Source: Cenococcum geophilum 1.58
Lineage: Eukaryota > Ascomycota > Dothideomycetes > Gloniales > Gloniaceae
Assembly: GCA_001692895.1 (NCBI GenBank)
Contig: KV748230.1
Coordinates: 1,054,001 to 1,118,000 of the forward strand
Direction of reading: 5' to 3'
Length of the DNA stretch: 64,000 nt
The notes below the pieces were generated by a model. The model was not told where the DNA came from. It saw nothing but the letters and a program-made list of their open reading frames with translations, and made no database searches. How positions within the stretch are numbered: position 1 is the stretch's first letter; every line of letters begins with the position of its first letter. Shown one piece after another: positions 45,790 to 58,649 of this stretch. Both the position numbers and the translations under genes were made by a program.

Positions 45790-48700
45790 GCTTAAATCCT
45801 AATTAATATAGGAGCTGGTGGTATAGGATTTATTAATAAGATCTTTACGTAAGATAATAGTTTTACCCTAACCCCCCTTAACCGGCATATTAACGTATTT
45901 GGATTTAATAGTAAACGCACTATCTTAGGCTATATTACCTATGTAGTATTCCTAAGACTCTAATACCTAAACTACAAAGAATTAATTAAACTTTTCGTTA
46001 CTACCCTAGGTCACTTAGTAATCCTTAGATAATCCTAGATAAAGCTATATAAGGTAACTATTAATTAGGACAACCTTAAGCTTCTATTTACCGCCCCCCG
46101 TTATAAGCAGAAGTGCCTTATAACTTACTACTTAGACCCAGAACTAAAAACTAAAAAATCCACCATAATCTACTAGTCTAAAATTTCTATAACTATCTAC
46201 CCTATACCTAAGGAATCTACCAGATTCCACTAACCTAGAAATTTTACTAAATTCCACCAACGATCTAAAAACTCCACTAAATTCTATAAGTTATTACTAA
46301 GCACTACACCGCCCCAAGCTAAGTAAAAGCTTAAGCTCTATACACGAAAATACCAGAAGGACTAGTATTCCTCTATAAAAAGGATTTTTAAAGAACCTAA
46401 ACCTAAATCTAACACTAACTCCGTACCTAATATTAAACCTAAACCTAAATAAGAAACTATGGATAATCTAAGTAAGCTCGGCACCCTAAATATCCGCATA
46501 ATTGGAGCTACCCCACTAGCGTAACTTACTAAGAAACCCGAGTATACAATCTTCGCTATTACGATAGCCGATATTAAGAAGGCCTTAGCACTAAAGAAGC
46601 ATACTAACCCTACTATAAAGGTACCAATAGAGTATTATTATCGCCTAGATATATTCTTATAAAAGGAAGCCGATAAGCTACCAGAATACCAACTATATAA
46701 CTATAAGATTATACTTAAAGAAGGAAAGTAGCCCGGATTTAGACCCTTATACGGGATGTCCTAAAATAAACTCTAAGTGCTATAAAAGTATTTAGACGAG
46801 AACCTAAGCAAAGGATTTATTAGAGTAAGCTCGTTGCCTATAGCCGTACTAGTAATCTTCGTTAAGAAACCTAGCAGCAGTCTGCGCTTTTGTATAGACT
46901 ACTAAGCTTTTAACGCCGTTACCGTTAAGAACTAATACCTAATCCTATTAATATAAGAGACACTAAACCAACTAAGTAAGGCTCGTTACTACACAAAGCT
47001 TAATATTATCTCTATATTTAACCGTCTCCGCATTATAAAAGGGGATAAATAGCTTACTATATTTCGTACCCGATATGGACTATTTAAGTACTTAGTAATA
47101 CCCTTTAGCCTTATAAACGCTCCGAGCTTGTTTTAACATTATATAAATAATACCCTACACCCCTACCTAGATATCTTCTGTGCTACTTATATTAACAACA
47201 TCCTAATATATAATAATAACCTAATTAAATATCGGAAATATGTTAACCTTATTTTATAAGCCTTGTATAGAGCTAGTCTATAATTAGATATAGATAAATG
47301 CGAGTTCCATAAAATAGAAGTCCTATACCTTAGACTCCTTATTTTTATAAATGGTATATAAATGGACCTAAAGAAAGTTAAAGTAATTATAAACTAGTAA
47401 GAACCTAAGAACGTTAAGGACGTAAGAGCCTTTATAGGATTTGCTAATTTCTACTAACGGTTTATTAATAACTTCTCCGCCCTAGTTTTACCCCTTATAG
47501 CTCTAACCTAAAAGGATAAAGTCTTTATCTTTAATAAGGAATATAAGAAGGCCTTTACCTATCTAAAGGTTATATTTACTACTGCGCCCGTACTCTAATA
47601 CTTTAACCTAAACTAAATAAGTATTATAGAAGCCGACTTATCTAACTACGTTATTAGAGACATCCTGTCTTAATATAACGAGGATAGAGTATTACACCCT
47701 ATAGTATACTTCTTAAAATAACTAAGCCTAGCCGAATATAACTACGAGATCTATAATAAGGAATTATTAGCTATTATTAAATATTTTAAACAATGGCGAC
47801 CTAAACTAGAAGGCGCTAAATTTCCGATTAAGGTCCTTAGCGACTATAAGAACCTATAGTACTTTATAACCACAAAACAGCTAAGTTATTATTAGGCCCG
47901 CTGGTTAGAATATCTATCTCGTTTCCAATTCTTAATTATATACTACTTAGGCGTCTAATGCCAGAAGCCTAATACCCTAACCTAACGCTCGCAAGACGCG
48001 CCAGCCCTAGAAGAAGCGCGCTCTTACTAAAATTAGACCCTACTTCGCCCTAAACTATTTAACCCTTCTACTAAAGATCTTACGGTATACATCCTTAAAA
48101 TAACTAATTAATTAATTAAATAGATTATAGTTAACAAATACCTAAATAACGAGTTTATTTAAGAAACGCTTAAGCTAATATAAGATAGCATTAGACGCTT
48201 TAAAAAGATTTCTCTAAGTAAATGCGAAGCCTATAGAAACCGCTTATATTACTAAAACCGTCTAGTTATCCCTAATTACAATAAGCTTAAGCTTAAACTC
48301 CTTAAACACGTATATAATCTACCTATCGCCAGCCACCTAGGCTAAGGAAAGACCCTAGAACTACTCTAACGGGAGTATTATTAGCCAAATATGTATAATA
48401 TAACATAAAGGTACGTCTCTAGCTACTATACCTACTAACGAGCTAAAGCCTTGCATAAGACGTATAATGGTCTTTTAAAGCCGCTACCTATTCCAAACTA
48501 AAGATAGAAGGATATCTTAATTAACTTTGTTGTTAACCTTTCTAAGAGTAAAGGCTGTATAAACATTATAGTAGTTATAAACTAACTATCTAAAATAAGA
48601 CACTTAATCGCCTGCCCTAATATATTAATATATACCATCGCCTAACTATTCCTAGACTATATATAGAAACTCCACGGACTCCCTAAAACAATTATCTCTA

Positions 48701-49608
48701 ATAGAGGCAGCCAGTTTATCTTAACATTCTAGAAAGAACTAACTACTTAACTTCGCATTAAAGCACTATTATCTACTACGTATTACCCAGAAACGGATGG
48801 CCAAATAAAACGCGTAAATGCTATAATAGAACAGTATATTCGGATATATACGTCGTATTTATAGAATAACTAGATCAACTAGCTCGCATTTACCGAGTTT
48901 ACTATAAATAATTCCGTCTCAGAAACTATAAAAGTCTCCCTATTCCTAGCTAATTACGGCTAGCATCTATAAATGGGTTTTAAACCCTTTAGTAATATTC
49001 CTTACCCTACTTATTACGCCTTATAAGTCGTAGAAGCAAATAAATTTATAGAGAAGATGGAAGAACTATAATAGTTCCTTACTAATAAGATAATATGGGC
49101 TTAATCTATCTATAAAGCCGCAGCGAATAAGAAACAAACCCCAGCACCGGCCTACTAAATTAGTAATTTCGTCTGGCTAGATATAAGAAATCTAAACACA
49201 AAACGGCCTACTAAGAAACTTAATTAGAAGAACGCTGGCCCTTATAAGGTTAAAAAGGTTATCTCTTCTTATACCTACTAACTAAAGCTCCCTAATACGG
49301 TTAAAATCCACCCCGTATTCCATACGTCAGTCCTCTACCCTATTACCCCTATATTAGACGCCCTACCTAAACAGATATAAGACCCTCCCCTACTAGTTAA
49401 AGTAGATAGTAAGAATAAGTACTTTATTAAAAGAATTAATAATATTAAGTATAATAAACAGAAACGCTAATATATATATTTTACGAAATAGAAAGGCTTT
49501 ACTAAGTCCTTATAGGAACCCGTTAACTCTATAGGACTTATATAAGCCGCAAAAGACTTTTATAAACTCTACCTAGAACTACTACAGCCCTATCTCGCAG
49601 AAGCTTAA
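45790..49608 (+). pseudogene. Gypsy Pol: protease, RT, RNase H, integrase, chromodomain
   Basis: One continuous frame carries stops only at TAA/TAG. Protease: INIGAGGIGFINK (45802, original DSG-type). RT: LRFCIDYQAFNAVTVKNQYL (about 46890), IPFSLINAPSLFQHYIN (47100), TYINNILIYNNN (47190, YVDDILIYS with both D changed to N). RNase [34 protein letters not shown] (47740), LSDYKNLQYF. Integrase: zinc-binding HLGQGKTLELLQREYY (48330), core with INFVVNL, IISNRGSQFI (48690), [20 protein letters not shown] (48790). End: HPVFHTSVLYP (49310) and a chromodomain-like YFIKRINNIKYNKQKRQYIY. All indels are absent, so damage is by RIP alone. Confidence 0.87.
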
Positions 49609-49625
49609 GTTTAAAGAGGGGGTAC

Positions 49626-49995
49626 TATTATAGGACACCCCCGTAACACCTTATACATATCTACCTATTTCTACTAACTTAGCAATTAGAGACTAACCGC
49701 GAAATGGCAATCTAATAGCAATCTAATAGCAATCCAACGGCAATCTATGGCATTCTGCTATATTCTGCCAAGTTCTACCAAATTCTGCCAAGTTCTGCTA
49801 GGACTATAACCTAAACCCTATTCTGCCTATATACGTATTAACTAAGCAACTAAGTTAACAATATATGCCCTTTCTTCCCGTTTTCCTACTTTCTTTCCTT
49901 ACGCAACGTCTTAACCTCCTCACACAGTTTATATATATAGCTTAATAATATCTACCTTGCTATATATTATCGCCGCTTATACTTACTCCGTAACA
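49626..49995 (+). repeat. 3' LTR of gypsy B
   Basis: Begins TATTATAGG (TG changed to TA) after the purine tract and ends CTCCGTAACA. Inside are a GGCAATCTAAT array (49706-49752) and CAAATTCTGC units (49755-49800). No partner LTR is in the window. Confidence 0.65.
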
Positions 49996-50369
49996 ATAAG
50001 CGTACTTTATCTATTTCTATCTAATATAGTAAATACTAGCCTTAGTATCCTTAGTATTTACTAGCTATAGGAACAGTTTATTATCTAAATTAACTTTTAT
50101 TTAATTATAATTTTCCCCGCTTAGCATCTGCCTCTCCCTTTACTTTAAGATTTAATTGGCATTAGTATATTTTTAAGAACATTTTTAAGGATATTAAAAA
50201 TGCGTACTACTAGCACTTAGATAGTAGGAGTTATAATCCTATACAGGCCTAAGAAGCTTTAATAGCAGCGAGGATATCCGCTACTAAGAGTGAGGTAAGG
50301 AATAGAGGGAAGAGCTTTTAAAGATGGGATATAATAGTGGTAGAGTTATGATGGCGTGGGATATAAACG
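49996..50369. other. AT-rich spacer, nothing identified
   Basis: No coding frame, repeat end or RNA gene could be recognised in this stretch. Confidence 0.5.
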
Positions 50370-50696
50370 ATAGCGTTGTTAAATAAGGATTATGCTTAAT
50401 ATTGAAGGTAATTAATCCTAACTTTTGCTGCTTTATATTTTTAGTACCACTTTAACCCCTTAGCTGCTTTAAGTATGGGGTAGCAATTTATAAGAAAGTA
50501 AAGACACCTATTACAGTGTTAACACAGCTTGACGAGATGAGATACTTAATATTATAGGTAATCAATCTTATCTTGTGCTTTCCTATATTATTTAAACCAC
50601 ACCAATCCTAGGGCTACTTCAGTTGCAGGGTGACAAGTTATAAGAAAAAGGAGAAACCTATCACAGTGTCAACGCAGCTTGACAATACAATGGTCG
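50370..50696. repeat. Imperfect tandem duplication, about 160 bp per unit
   Basis: Units near 50375-50530 and 50540-50696 share CTTAATATT(G/A)..AGGTAAT, TATAAGAAA and CACAGTGT(T/C)AAC..AGCTTGAC. The right copy is less RIP-mutated. Confidence 0.65.
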
Positions 50697-50710
50697 ATCA
50701 AGTTTATAAG

Positions 50711-51206
50711 TCAACGGTGTATGAAGAATCCATGGTTGTGTGCAGAGTCGTGTGCAGAGTCAACAGTCGTGTGAAGAATTGAGGTATGGAGTACTTCGAA
50801 GAGGAGGGGATTGTAGTCAATGGCGTAGGTAGGGAGAACGCCAGAACTGTCAAAAGTTAGAAGAAGGTGGGTAAAGGAGGATAAGGTAAAAAAACCAAGT
50901 TGCACAGTAGTAGTGGAGATATAGAGGACGTTTGAGAGACAGTAAACTTTGAGGGCCTTCGCAGACGAGGGGATCGTAGCCAAGGCCGCGGGACTTGTCA
51001 AGAATTCAAAGTATAGAAAAGAGTGTGTAAAGGAGATACGATGGTTGCTAGAGGTCAGAGCATACGGCTCGGCCAGTGTTGCCGAAAGCTCCGTTAGTGC
51101 TCGCCAAGGCGCTAAAACCTCGGCTAGTGTTGATAATCTGACGCCGACACAGCCTTACTTGGTACACAATTTAACTCTCATCGTATCACGTTTAGAGTTA
51201 ATATAA
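50711..51206. other. GC-normal stretch with overlapping open frames, no gene recognised
   Basis: Frames on minus (96 codons, 51001-50711) and plus (85 codons, 50949-51206; AFADEGIVAKAAGLVKNSKY) overlap. The plus side shows an echo of the same phrase earlier (YFEEEGIVVNGVGRENART at about 50790), so a short segment was duplicated. I cannot support either as a gene. Confidence 0.3.
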
Positions 51207-51769
51207 CAGCAATATATTTCGATTATAACATTAATAGAGCTGTTTGAGAGTTTTAATTAAATACTTTATACCATTTATCACGATTTTAAAAGAGTTAAGT
51301 AATAATATAGACGAGGTAAGTTTCGGGAGGTTATACTAAGGTTATATTAAGGTTTTATTAAGGATCTAATATAGCTATAGACCCTAGAGAACCAGCAATC
51401 TGGAGTAGGAGAGGTATTTTATTAATATTCCATTTATATTATTATCTTAATCTAACTAAACCATATTAGTTGCCGCTAAATCCCTTTTAGCCCCTAGAGA
51501 ACAGCCGCGATAACTCTTATATAAGCGGCGTATGTATATATCTAGGTTATATCCATAATCTAACATGGAATAGACACCACTTAATAGTCTAAACACGCAA
51601 TTTCGCAATAAAGTAATATAACTTCTGGTGGTTATAAGAAGGATCTAATTAGGATATAGACCGAGAATTTTCTCCAAAATAGGCAGGTAAATGCTTTTAG
51701 TGGGATAGAGGTCGCATAAGATATAAGTTATATTTTAGATAAAACTATATTATATCTATAATTTAACCT

Positions 51770-53400
51770 TAATAGATTATCGACGAAGTCCTTAGCAGCC
51801 CTGGCAGCTCTATCCAAGATGCAGACGCCACTATAATAGCTATATATGGCACTCTAGCGAATAAGGCAGCAGCTTCTAAGGCATATTCTAATCTAGACTC
51901 GGATAGTAGTAAGGGCGAGGGTTCTGGCACTTATAATGCTGCTCTTTAGCCAAATACTATAAAGAGGCGCATTTCTGGTGCCCCCAGTCAATATACTAAG
52001 GCATAGTACCTTAGACTCGACAAGCGCCCAGGGTGGATTCCGTTCTTTTATATTAAGGTAATATCTAGCATATATCTAGCTTATATTTAAGATGTAACCT
52101 AAATATAGCCCCGCGGCGAATATTTCCTCATCTATATTCTGCCAGAGGAGATTTTCTGTAAATAGGATTATGCTATTGGGAAGACTATAAGTTATAAGTG
52201 CTATATATCTTTATTATATCCTAGATTTAACTATAATAGGATCTAGATGCCGAGCACACTGTTTATAGTCGGGAAAAAAAATTCGCAAATAGTTGTAGAG
52301 GATTGATTAAGCATATTAAGTCGCATTTTCCTATAAGATCCCAGATGTATCCATGTTATAACCTCCTTCTAACCTTAAAATAAAGAAAGGCGGAGGCTAT
52401 ATAATTAGGAGTGTAAAGCCTAGAGGTCGAAAAGAACTAGAATTGGATAACTTGGATAGTATGTTTATTTATATATCTATATTATATCCTAAATCTAACC
52501 CATTTTAGCGGCTTGGAAGACACTTTATAGAGCTATTCATACTAAGAAGGAACTGCAGGTTATATGCCCTGTTAGTGAAGCAGTAAGAAAGGCTGGAATA
52601 TATTATAATAGTATAAACTATTATTCTTCTATCTAAGATATATCGCTAATATATTTTAGCCCCCCCAACCAAAAATACACCCTTAACGGCCAAAGGTCGT
52701 GGAAAACGCAAAGCAACTTCAGCAGATTTAGGTATGTTATTATTTATAATCTTATTATATTATAGATCTAACCAGATTATAGAGAAGCCAGTTTAGCAGA
52801 CGCGTATTATATTCCGTTTTAGAATCCTATTAACCCCTAAGGGTAAGGCAAGTTTATACAGTTCTAATTATAATATAACCATGATCTAACCTTAATATAG
52901 CCTGACCGCACCGTAATGTTTAAGGTTATTGGCAAGTTAAATAAGCAGAAATGTTCTTCGTGCAGGATTAATAGTAAGAGTAAGTTTACTAGTTATATTT
53001 CTATTATATTTTAGATCTAATGTAAATAGCATACTTATCTAACTGGGCTATATATATCTAGTTTAACAAGGTATACTTATATTCTTTAATTATATTACTA
53101 ATATATCTATAATCTAACTATAAATAGAACTTTGTTTTACCTAATATAACGCTGCCAGAGATTGTAGATAACTTTAATAATAGGAAGACGTTTAATACTA
53201 AGGAGGACTACGCCGTATAGATTAATTAGGTTAAGGCGTTTATGTATCTTAGATGCATGCCGATTAGATCCTAGTTATATTATAGGTATAGAATATTACA
53301 CAGAACATGGAGCATAGCGCGGAGTATTGCGGTTAGGCTTTCTCTTAGACATTATAATGTCTTTATATCTAGGTAATTACCTTAATATAACCTCCGCCCT
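51770..53400 (+). pseudogene. Multi-intron gene of unknown function, RIP-damaged
   Basis: Exons that join in frame across GT...AG introns of 42-57 bp can be followed: LANKAAASKAYSNLDSDSSK and RPGWIPFFYIK (before intron 52058-52108), PRGEYFLIYILPEEIFCK, DLDAEHTVYSREKKFANS (after intron 52191-52239), AWKTLYRAIHTKKELQVICP (after 52459-52508), TAKGRGKRKATSADL (before 52732-52782), QTRIIFRFRILLTPKGKA, PDRTVMFKVIGKLNKQKCSS (after 52852-52900) and NFVLPNITLPEIVDNFNNRK (after 53071-53127). A few TAA/TAG codons at Gln positions show RIP. I do not recognise the family. It converges on the minus-strand gene at 53.7-57.1 kb and shares its intron type, so both may belong to one element. Confidence 0.55.
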
Positions 53401-53699
53401 TTATACTTATAAATATAGAAGTTCATACTAACTAAGTTCTCATTCTAATTTTCTAAGCTCCAATTCCATCTTTTGATTTTATAGTTTAATTGCTTTTACT
53501 TTAGCTTCTATACATAAAACCCAGGCTTCTTACTCACGAATATTTAATTGGGATTGCTGTAGCGTTAACTATTATAAGAATTGAGCTTATTAAGTAACAG
53601 TTGTGCGAAGTAAAGACTAGGAGCTACTCTTATATCCTAGATATAGTTAGCTTATAAGCTGGATATATTAAGGATATATCTAGATAATCCTACCCAACG

Positions 53700-56600
53700 G
53701 TAAAATAGGCCTAGGAGAGAGCGAAACCTAACTATTATTTAATATTATAATAGAGGAAACTAAAAAATATTAGCTTTATAGAATTTGGTAAGATCTAGAA
53801 TATAATATACCGGAGCAAATAAAGGCAAGAGATTGTAAGCGAGATTTTAATCATGCGCCTTACGAACTTTGTGATTACGACCGTGGGCGTATACTAGTTC
53901 CGGAAGATAATATATCTAATATAACATCATCAAAATCTTTATCTTTATCCTCTTCAATACTTATAGATATAGCATTAGCTTTTCCTTTGCCAGTACGGGC
54001 CTGTTTTCTTAATTTTTCTAGCTCTTTTAAAACTCGTAGAACTATAATAGATTATATTAGCGATATATCCATATTAGAGCTATAATAAATCTATACATTT
54101 ACACTTCTCTGCTAGAGCCATTCTTTTGGCGACAGATGTAGTTCGCGATATATATGAAATCCTATGCTGATAATACGCCTTCCACGCTTTAAAATCAAAA
54201 ACATTAATTCTTTGTCCACTACAATCGTTATTATAATACTATATTACGGATATATAAGATATACTAACATTAAAATAGTAGCTAAAAGGCTTAATCGACG
54301 CCCAAGATTATTCGCTCAAAAATAGGAGCATTTAACGGCGTTTATATTCTTTACAATTATAGAGAATATATTACTGTCCATTTTACTATAATATGGATTT
54401 ATTCCAGATGCAATACATATATATCGCTTATGTTAACACCAGTTTACAATTTTATAGTTATTACTATACTTTTTTATAACCGTGAATGTTAGAATATGGA
54501 TATAGTATGGATTAATTAGGGATATAATATCTCTATACCTTTAATCGCGTCCAAAATTTCGTAGTATTACTTGCGGCTTATAGCCTCCATAATCAAAGCC
54601 ATGTATTACCTAACACTATCTTAGCCTATATTTCCGGCTCTAATAACCTAACAAATACCGCAAAAAATGTGGATTTGGCAATATATAATTGCAGACTTTA
54701 TATAGCCCTACTAGGTCTGCGAGGGGTCAATATCTACTAGGTAAAGGCCAAGCCCTAATATATTTCAGTAATATCTTTAACACATACGCATTATAAAATA
54801 CCTTTTACCTACGCCCTATCCATATCCATAAGAGCTATATAAAATCCACGTTTATAGATATAACTCTAATAAGTTGGATAGCCGCAATTCTTATATAAGC
54901 GGAATATAGTATAGAAAAGTTATTAATACATCTCTGCTAATCGGCCCATGGCTTGGTTTATAAAAACTCTTATTAGTATAATAACTATAGCCTTATTAGA
55001 ATAAAGATATAACCGTAATATAACTAGGTTATATAATACCTTTATTAATTCTAGGGATATTTACAGCAATTACAACCTTATCTAGCCCAGCTGTACCAAC
55101 TCATTTAAACGACATATCAATTTCAAACGTTTTTAACGTTAATAGTATTTCTACCTAGCCTTTTTAAAAGCATGTAATTATTAGCTTACTATTTTCGTAG
55201 AATATATCTTATATATATCTAGGACCAGTTTTATAATACAAATGCTTTTTAAATATTACCCCTTATATATCTTAACCTTATGGAAATAATAAAAGCTGTT
55301 ACTTTTTAATTATATATTAAATCTTATTAAGATTTACTAGGCTTTAATAAAGGCTTAAAAGGCTAGTAACATCGTATTTTTCGCAAAACTCTTTTATTAA
55401 AGGGCTGTATGTAAAAGAGCCTAATAGAGTAAGGATAGAGTATTAATATAACTTGGATATAATATACTTAGAGTAAGCCCTGGCCCTAACTGTCACTAGA
55501 TTTATTATTAAAGTTCTTTAATAAGCTGTATTGGAACCTTTGACGGAGGCGCTGGAGGATGCGTATGTTTGCTGTAAGAAGTTAAAATAACATAAGGGCA
55601 ATCCTTAATATTATCTGGCTATATATAATTGAACTCCACGTTATATAGGGCTAGTACCTATTTTCCAGGCCCTTAGGCGTGGTTATAACCTAGATATATT
55701 AGTGTTATATTATAGTTATATTATAGTTATATTATAGTTATATTATAGTTATATTATAGTTATATACATATTATAATAACTTACCGCAATTATCTGATCT
55801 TTTCTTTCTGTGCTTTATCGCTATATAGGTTTCTAAGGTACCCTAATAGCCTTAGTTAAGTAAATCTCTTAAATACTTTAATAAGTATCTTAAAACTAAA
55901 GAAAGAGACTTTTAGTAGTGTTTTTTATGGTTCTATGTTTAACTTCCCTTAGTATAGTATATACTTGCCACGGGTCTATCTATAAGTAACTAGTTATAGC
56001 TTAGTTATAGTAGTAATATATTTAGGATCTATTAGATACTAACTGTGTACTTTATAATATAAAGATATGGCTTATAACTAGCACTCTACTCTATATAGGC
56101 AATCTAGTACTAAAATATATAACAAATACTATTATAAAGCCTATATATATATTAATAAAAATAGATAATATAAATAAATGTCTTACATGTTTGTGTCTCT
56201 TCGTTTAATATTATCTTAATTTAATTCTATTAAATCGCCGAGGAAATATATAAGAGTTCGCGACGTCTATATTATAACTTAGATATAGTAGCATAATATT
56301 ATAGATATATTATACTTTTTCTCGCAATTTACGTATTCTTTCCCAGTCCTCCACTATAATTTGCTCGTGATGAAAGTTTTATAGTTAAGGGTCTAAATAT
56401 TCGTAATAAAACACGCCTAAATAGGGTATCTGTTTTCTAAAACACTTTTAGAGGCTAAGAAGAGGGCATATTATACTTATTTTGTTCTTTAATATATATA
56501 AGTATTGCATCTATCTATATTAGAACCAAGTTATATATAGGATCTATCTAGGATATAGTGTCTTACATTTTCGTATATCTTTATAATATTCTTATTATTT

Positions 56601-57150
56601 AGCTATAGGCTAGACAAATCTATAATATATCTAATCCCGTACTTAGAGGACATAGGATATTCTAGTATCTCTTAACTAAATATAAGTCTTTCTACTGCAA
56701 GCGATCCAGTTTATGTAATTAATATTAAGCCTAGCTATATTATAGAGATAATTAGTTTATATATTATATATAGCTCGCGTTATATAATTCTACTTACTAC
56801 TATTGTTAAAGAAGAGGCGTTGGCAGATTGTTATAGCATAGGCATTTAGGATTAAATATCTTAGTGGTACTCCCAATATAAGCCAGATATATCCTAATTA
56901 CTGTCTTTAATGTTCACATATATGCGTTCCTCCTGCACCCGTTACCCTTTATAAAAGAAGTTCTCCCGTAATTATTCCAAGTCTTTAATTAAAGGTTAAG
57001 TTTCTTCTATTAGCAGTAATATAGAAGAACTACCCGAGATAGGTAAGTGCGCAAGGGTACCTGGATTATATCCTAGATATATTATTGATCTATCTTAGAT
57101 ACATCTTTGCGCACTTCGGGATGCTTGCGTATTATTAGCCATTTTTAATA
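53700..57150 (-). pseudogene. Multi-intron gene resembling fungal MULE-like transposase proteins, RIP-damaged
   Basis: Minus-strand exons read FYYEYLDPQL..NFHHEQIIVE and DWERIRKLREK (about 56420-56316), TSRTLIYFLGDLIELN (56266 on), FKRFTQLRLLGYLRNLYSDK (55860), NVEFNYI..PDNIKDCPYVIL and TSYSKHTHPPAPPSKVPIQL (about 55630-55520), SPLIKEFCEKYDVTSLLSLY and QYIIKKQQLLLFPQGQDI (55410-55280), TFEIDMSFKQVGTAGLDKVV (55125). The IDMSFK block followed by a hydrophobic strand is like the first catalytic D region of MULE-type DDE transposases, and the SHxHPPPP phrase is typical of a large fungal family I know only as hypothetical proteins. Introns at 56566-56515, 56315-56267 and 55784-55690 have GT..AG and TCTAAC-like branch sites. 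The family call is tentative. Confidence 0.5.
55690..55784 (-). repeat. Intron with an expanded TATAACTATAA array
   Basis: On the minus strand the intron starts GTAAGTTATT and ends ATATATCTAG. Between lie about six direct 11-bp copies of the branch-like unit (plus-strand GTTATATTATA, 55703-55763), making it about twice as long as its neighbours. Confidence 0.65.
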
Positions 57151-57259
57151 CTAAGATTTGCACGATCTTAAATACGCCAAAGATAGGGTATAGTTGCAAT
57201 ATTATATAATAATATGTAGCTTTAATATATTAATCACGATAATTTTGAAGAATTTTGTA

Positions 57260-58640
57260 TTGAAAGCTCATTAGGTGTGCGCGCACGGGGCTAAAGTTCA
57301 TCAAGTGTAAGATTTTGCGACGTGGCGTATTTGAACACTTCCGGAGCTTTCGGCTACACTCTCCGACCTTCAGACTCTAGAGGTCAAGGGTGGGTGGGTA
57401 GAAACTGCGAGAACTTATGTAGCCGTGAGTGGCCGCAAGGCAGAGATAGACGAGCCTTGCCATGACTGATGGGGAGCCGTTTCTGGCTCCTGGATTAAGG
57501 ACTTAGATGGTCAAGATGATTAAAGATAACAACCAGCAATTTTTGGGAGGGGACGCGGTTGTCATCGCTCCACGCGAACCGAGGCACGTGCGCTGCAGGC
57601 AGAGTTTAGCGAGCGGTCAAGGCTGCGTAAAACAGCGACCAAACCAGCCGAATTCAGCGGCCCAAACCGCAGTACTCAGTCATATGGTATTATCTTAGTA
57701 CGGCGATTTGCCCCCCCGGGTTTAGCGACCCTCTGCGTTGGGCAAGGCGCGTACACGGGCCTGCCGCCGCTTTCAACGTCTATAAAAGTTCGCGCTCCCC
57801 CGCTGCTCGACCATCTTCTTCTTCAATCCCTTTTCCCAACACCCCTCGCTCGGCCGTTTGACCTCGTCATGCGCCATTAACCCCTCTCCACCGAGACCCA
57901 CTCAGAACGCCCCATTACAGCTGGTGGTGGTCAAGCTGGTAGTGGTCAAGCTCTGGTAGTGATCAAGCTCTAGTGGTGGTCAAGCTGTGATTTGCATGCG
58001 ATCGATTGAATAACGAAGCCGAAAGTTTCTGTCCTCTCCCTCTACAGCAAGGCTTCTCGACAGCTTCTACTCGAAGCAGCCCCGGCTCGCTAAGGTTCAT
58101 GCCGATATGCCTTTCTTCCTTCCTTCCTCCTTTTACCCTACAGCAAGACTGTGAAATAGTTTCTGCTCGAAGCAGCCCCGGCTTGCTGAGGTTTATTTTA
58201 ATTCGCCTCCTTCCTACTTCCTAAAGCAAGACTTTCCAACAGTCTCTGCTCTTAAGCATAGCCCTCGACTCAATCCGGCATTAACGACTTTACTTCTGTA
58301 AGCTTGTTGGCATTTAAAAACGACACACTTCAGGTGCATGTCGACCGAAGATGCGAATCCTTCGCCAGCCACCGGGGCTAGGTAGTTATACTCGGGGAGT
58401 AGACGCCCCGAAATGCTACTGACAGTAGATCGGACAGAAAAAGAGGAGTACCGGGGTGCTTCAACCAAGGTTCTGCGCGGACCCTATGTCGCGGGAAAGT
58501 ACTAGCAGTAGCTATGCTCTTTTATGTTATACTTGCCTCGTTTGGGGTAGGGTGTGGTATGCTGAGTATGGAGATATAACCTGGCCCTGGGGTTACAAGT
58601 TCAAGGGGTTTTCTGAATGGAAATTCCTGGTTCACTTGTG
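57260..58640. other. GC-normal intergenic region with promoter-like and repeat segments
   Basis: TATAAAAG at 57781-57788, followed by a CT-rich run (57808-57845), looks like a fungal core promoter on plus, but no convincing gene follows. The 60-85-codon open frames here lack motifs and overlap repeats. A GGTGGTCAAGCTCTGGTAGT array lies at 57920-57990. Confidence 0.45.
58034..58290 (+). repeat. Three tandem units of about 85-105 bp
   Basis: Units start with CAGCAAGGCTTCTCGACAG, CAGCAAGACTGTGAAATAG and AAGCAAGACTTTCCAACAG. The first two share TCGAAGCAGCCCCGGCT. Differences are not RIP-like. Confidence 0.7.
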
Positions 58641-58649
58641 ACCGTGTCT

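Larger units (their letters stand above)
45509..49995 (+). mobile_element. 5'-truncated Ty3/gypsy chromovirus
   Basis: Starts without a 5' LTR at the junction with Crypton B and ends with a 370-bp 3' LTR. Pol is complete from protease to chromodomain in a single frame. The purine tract AAAGAGGGGGTAC directly precedes the LTR. Confidence 0.83.
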
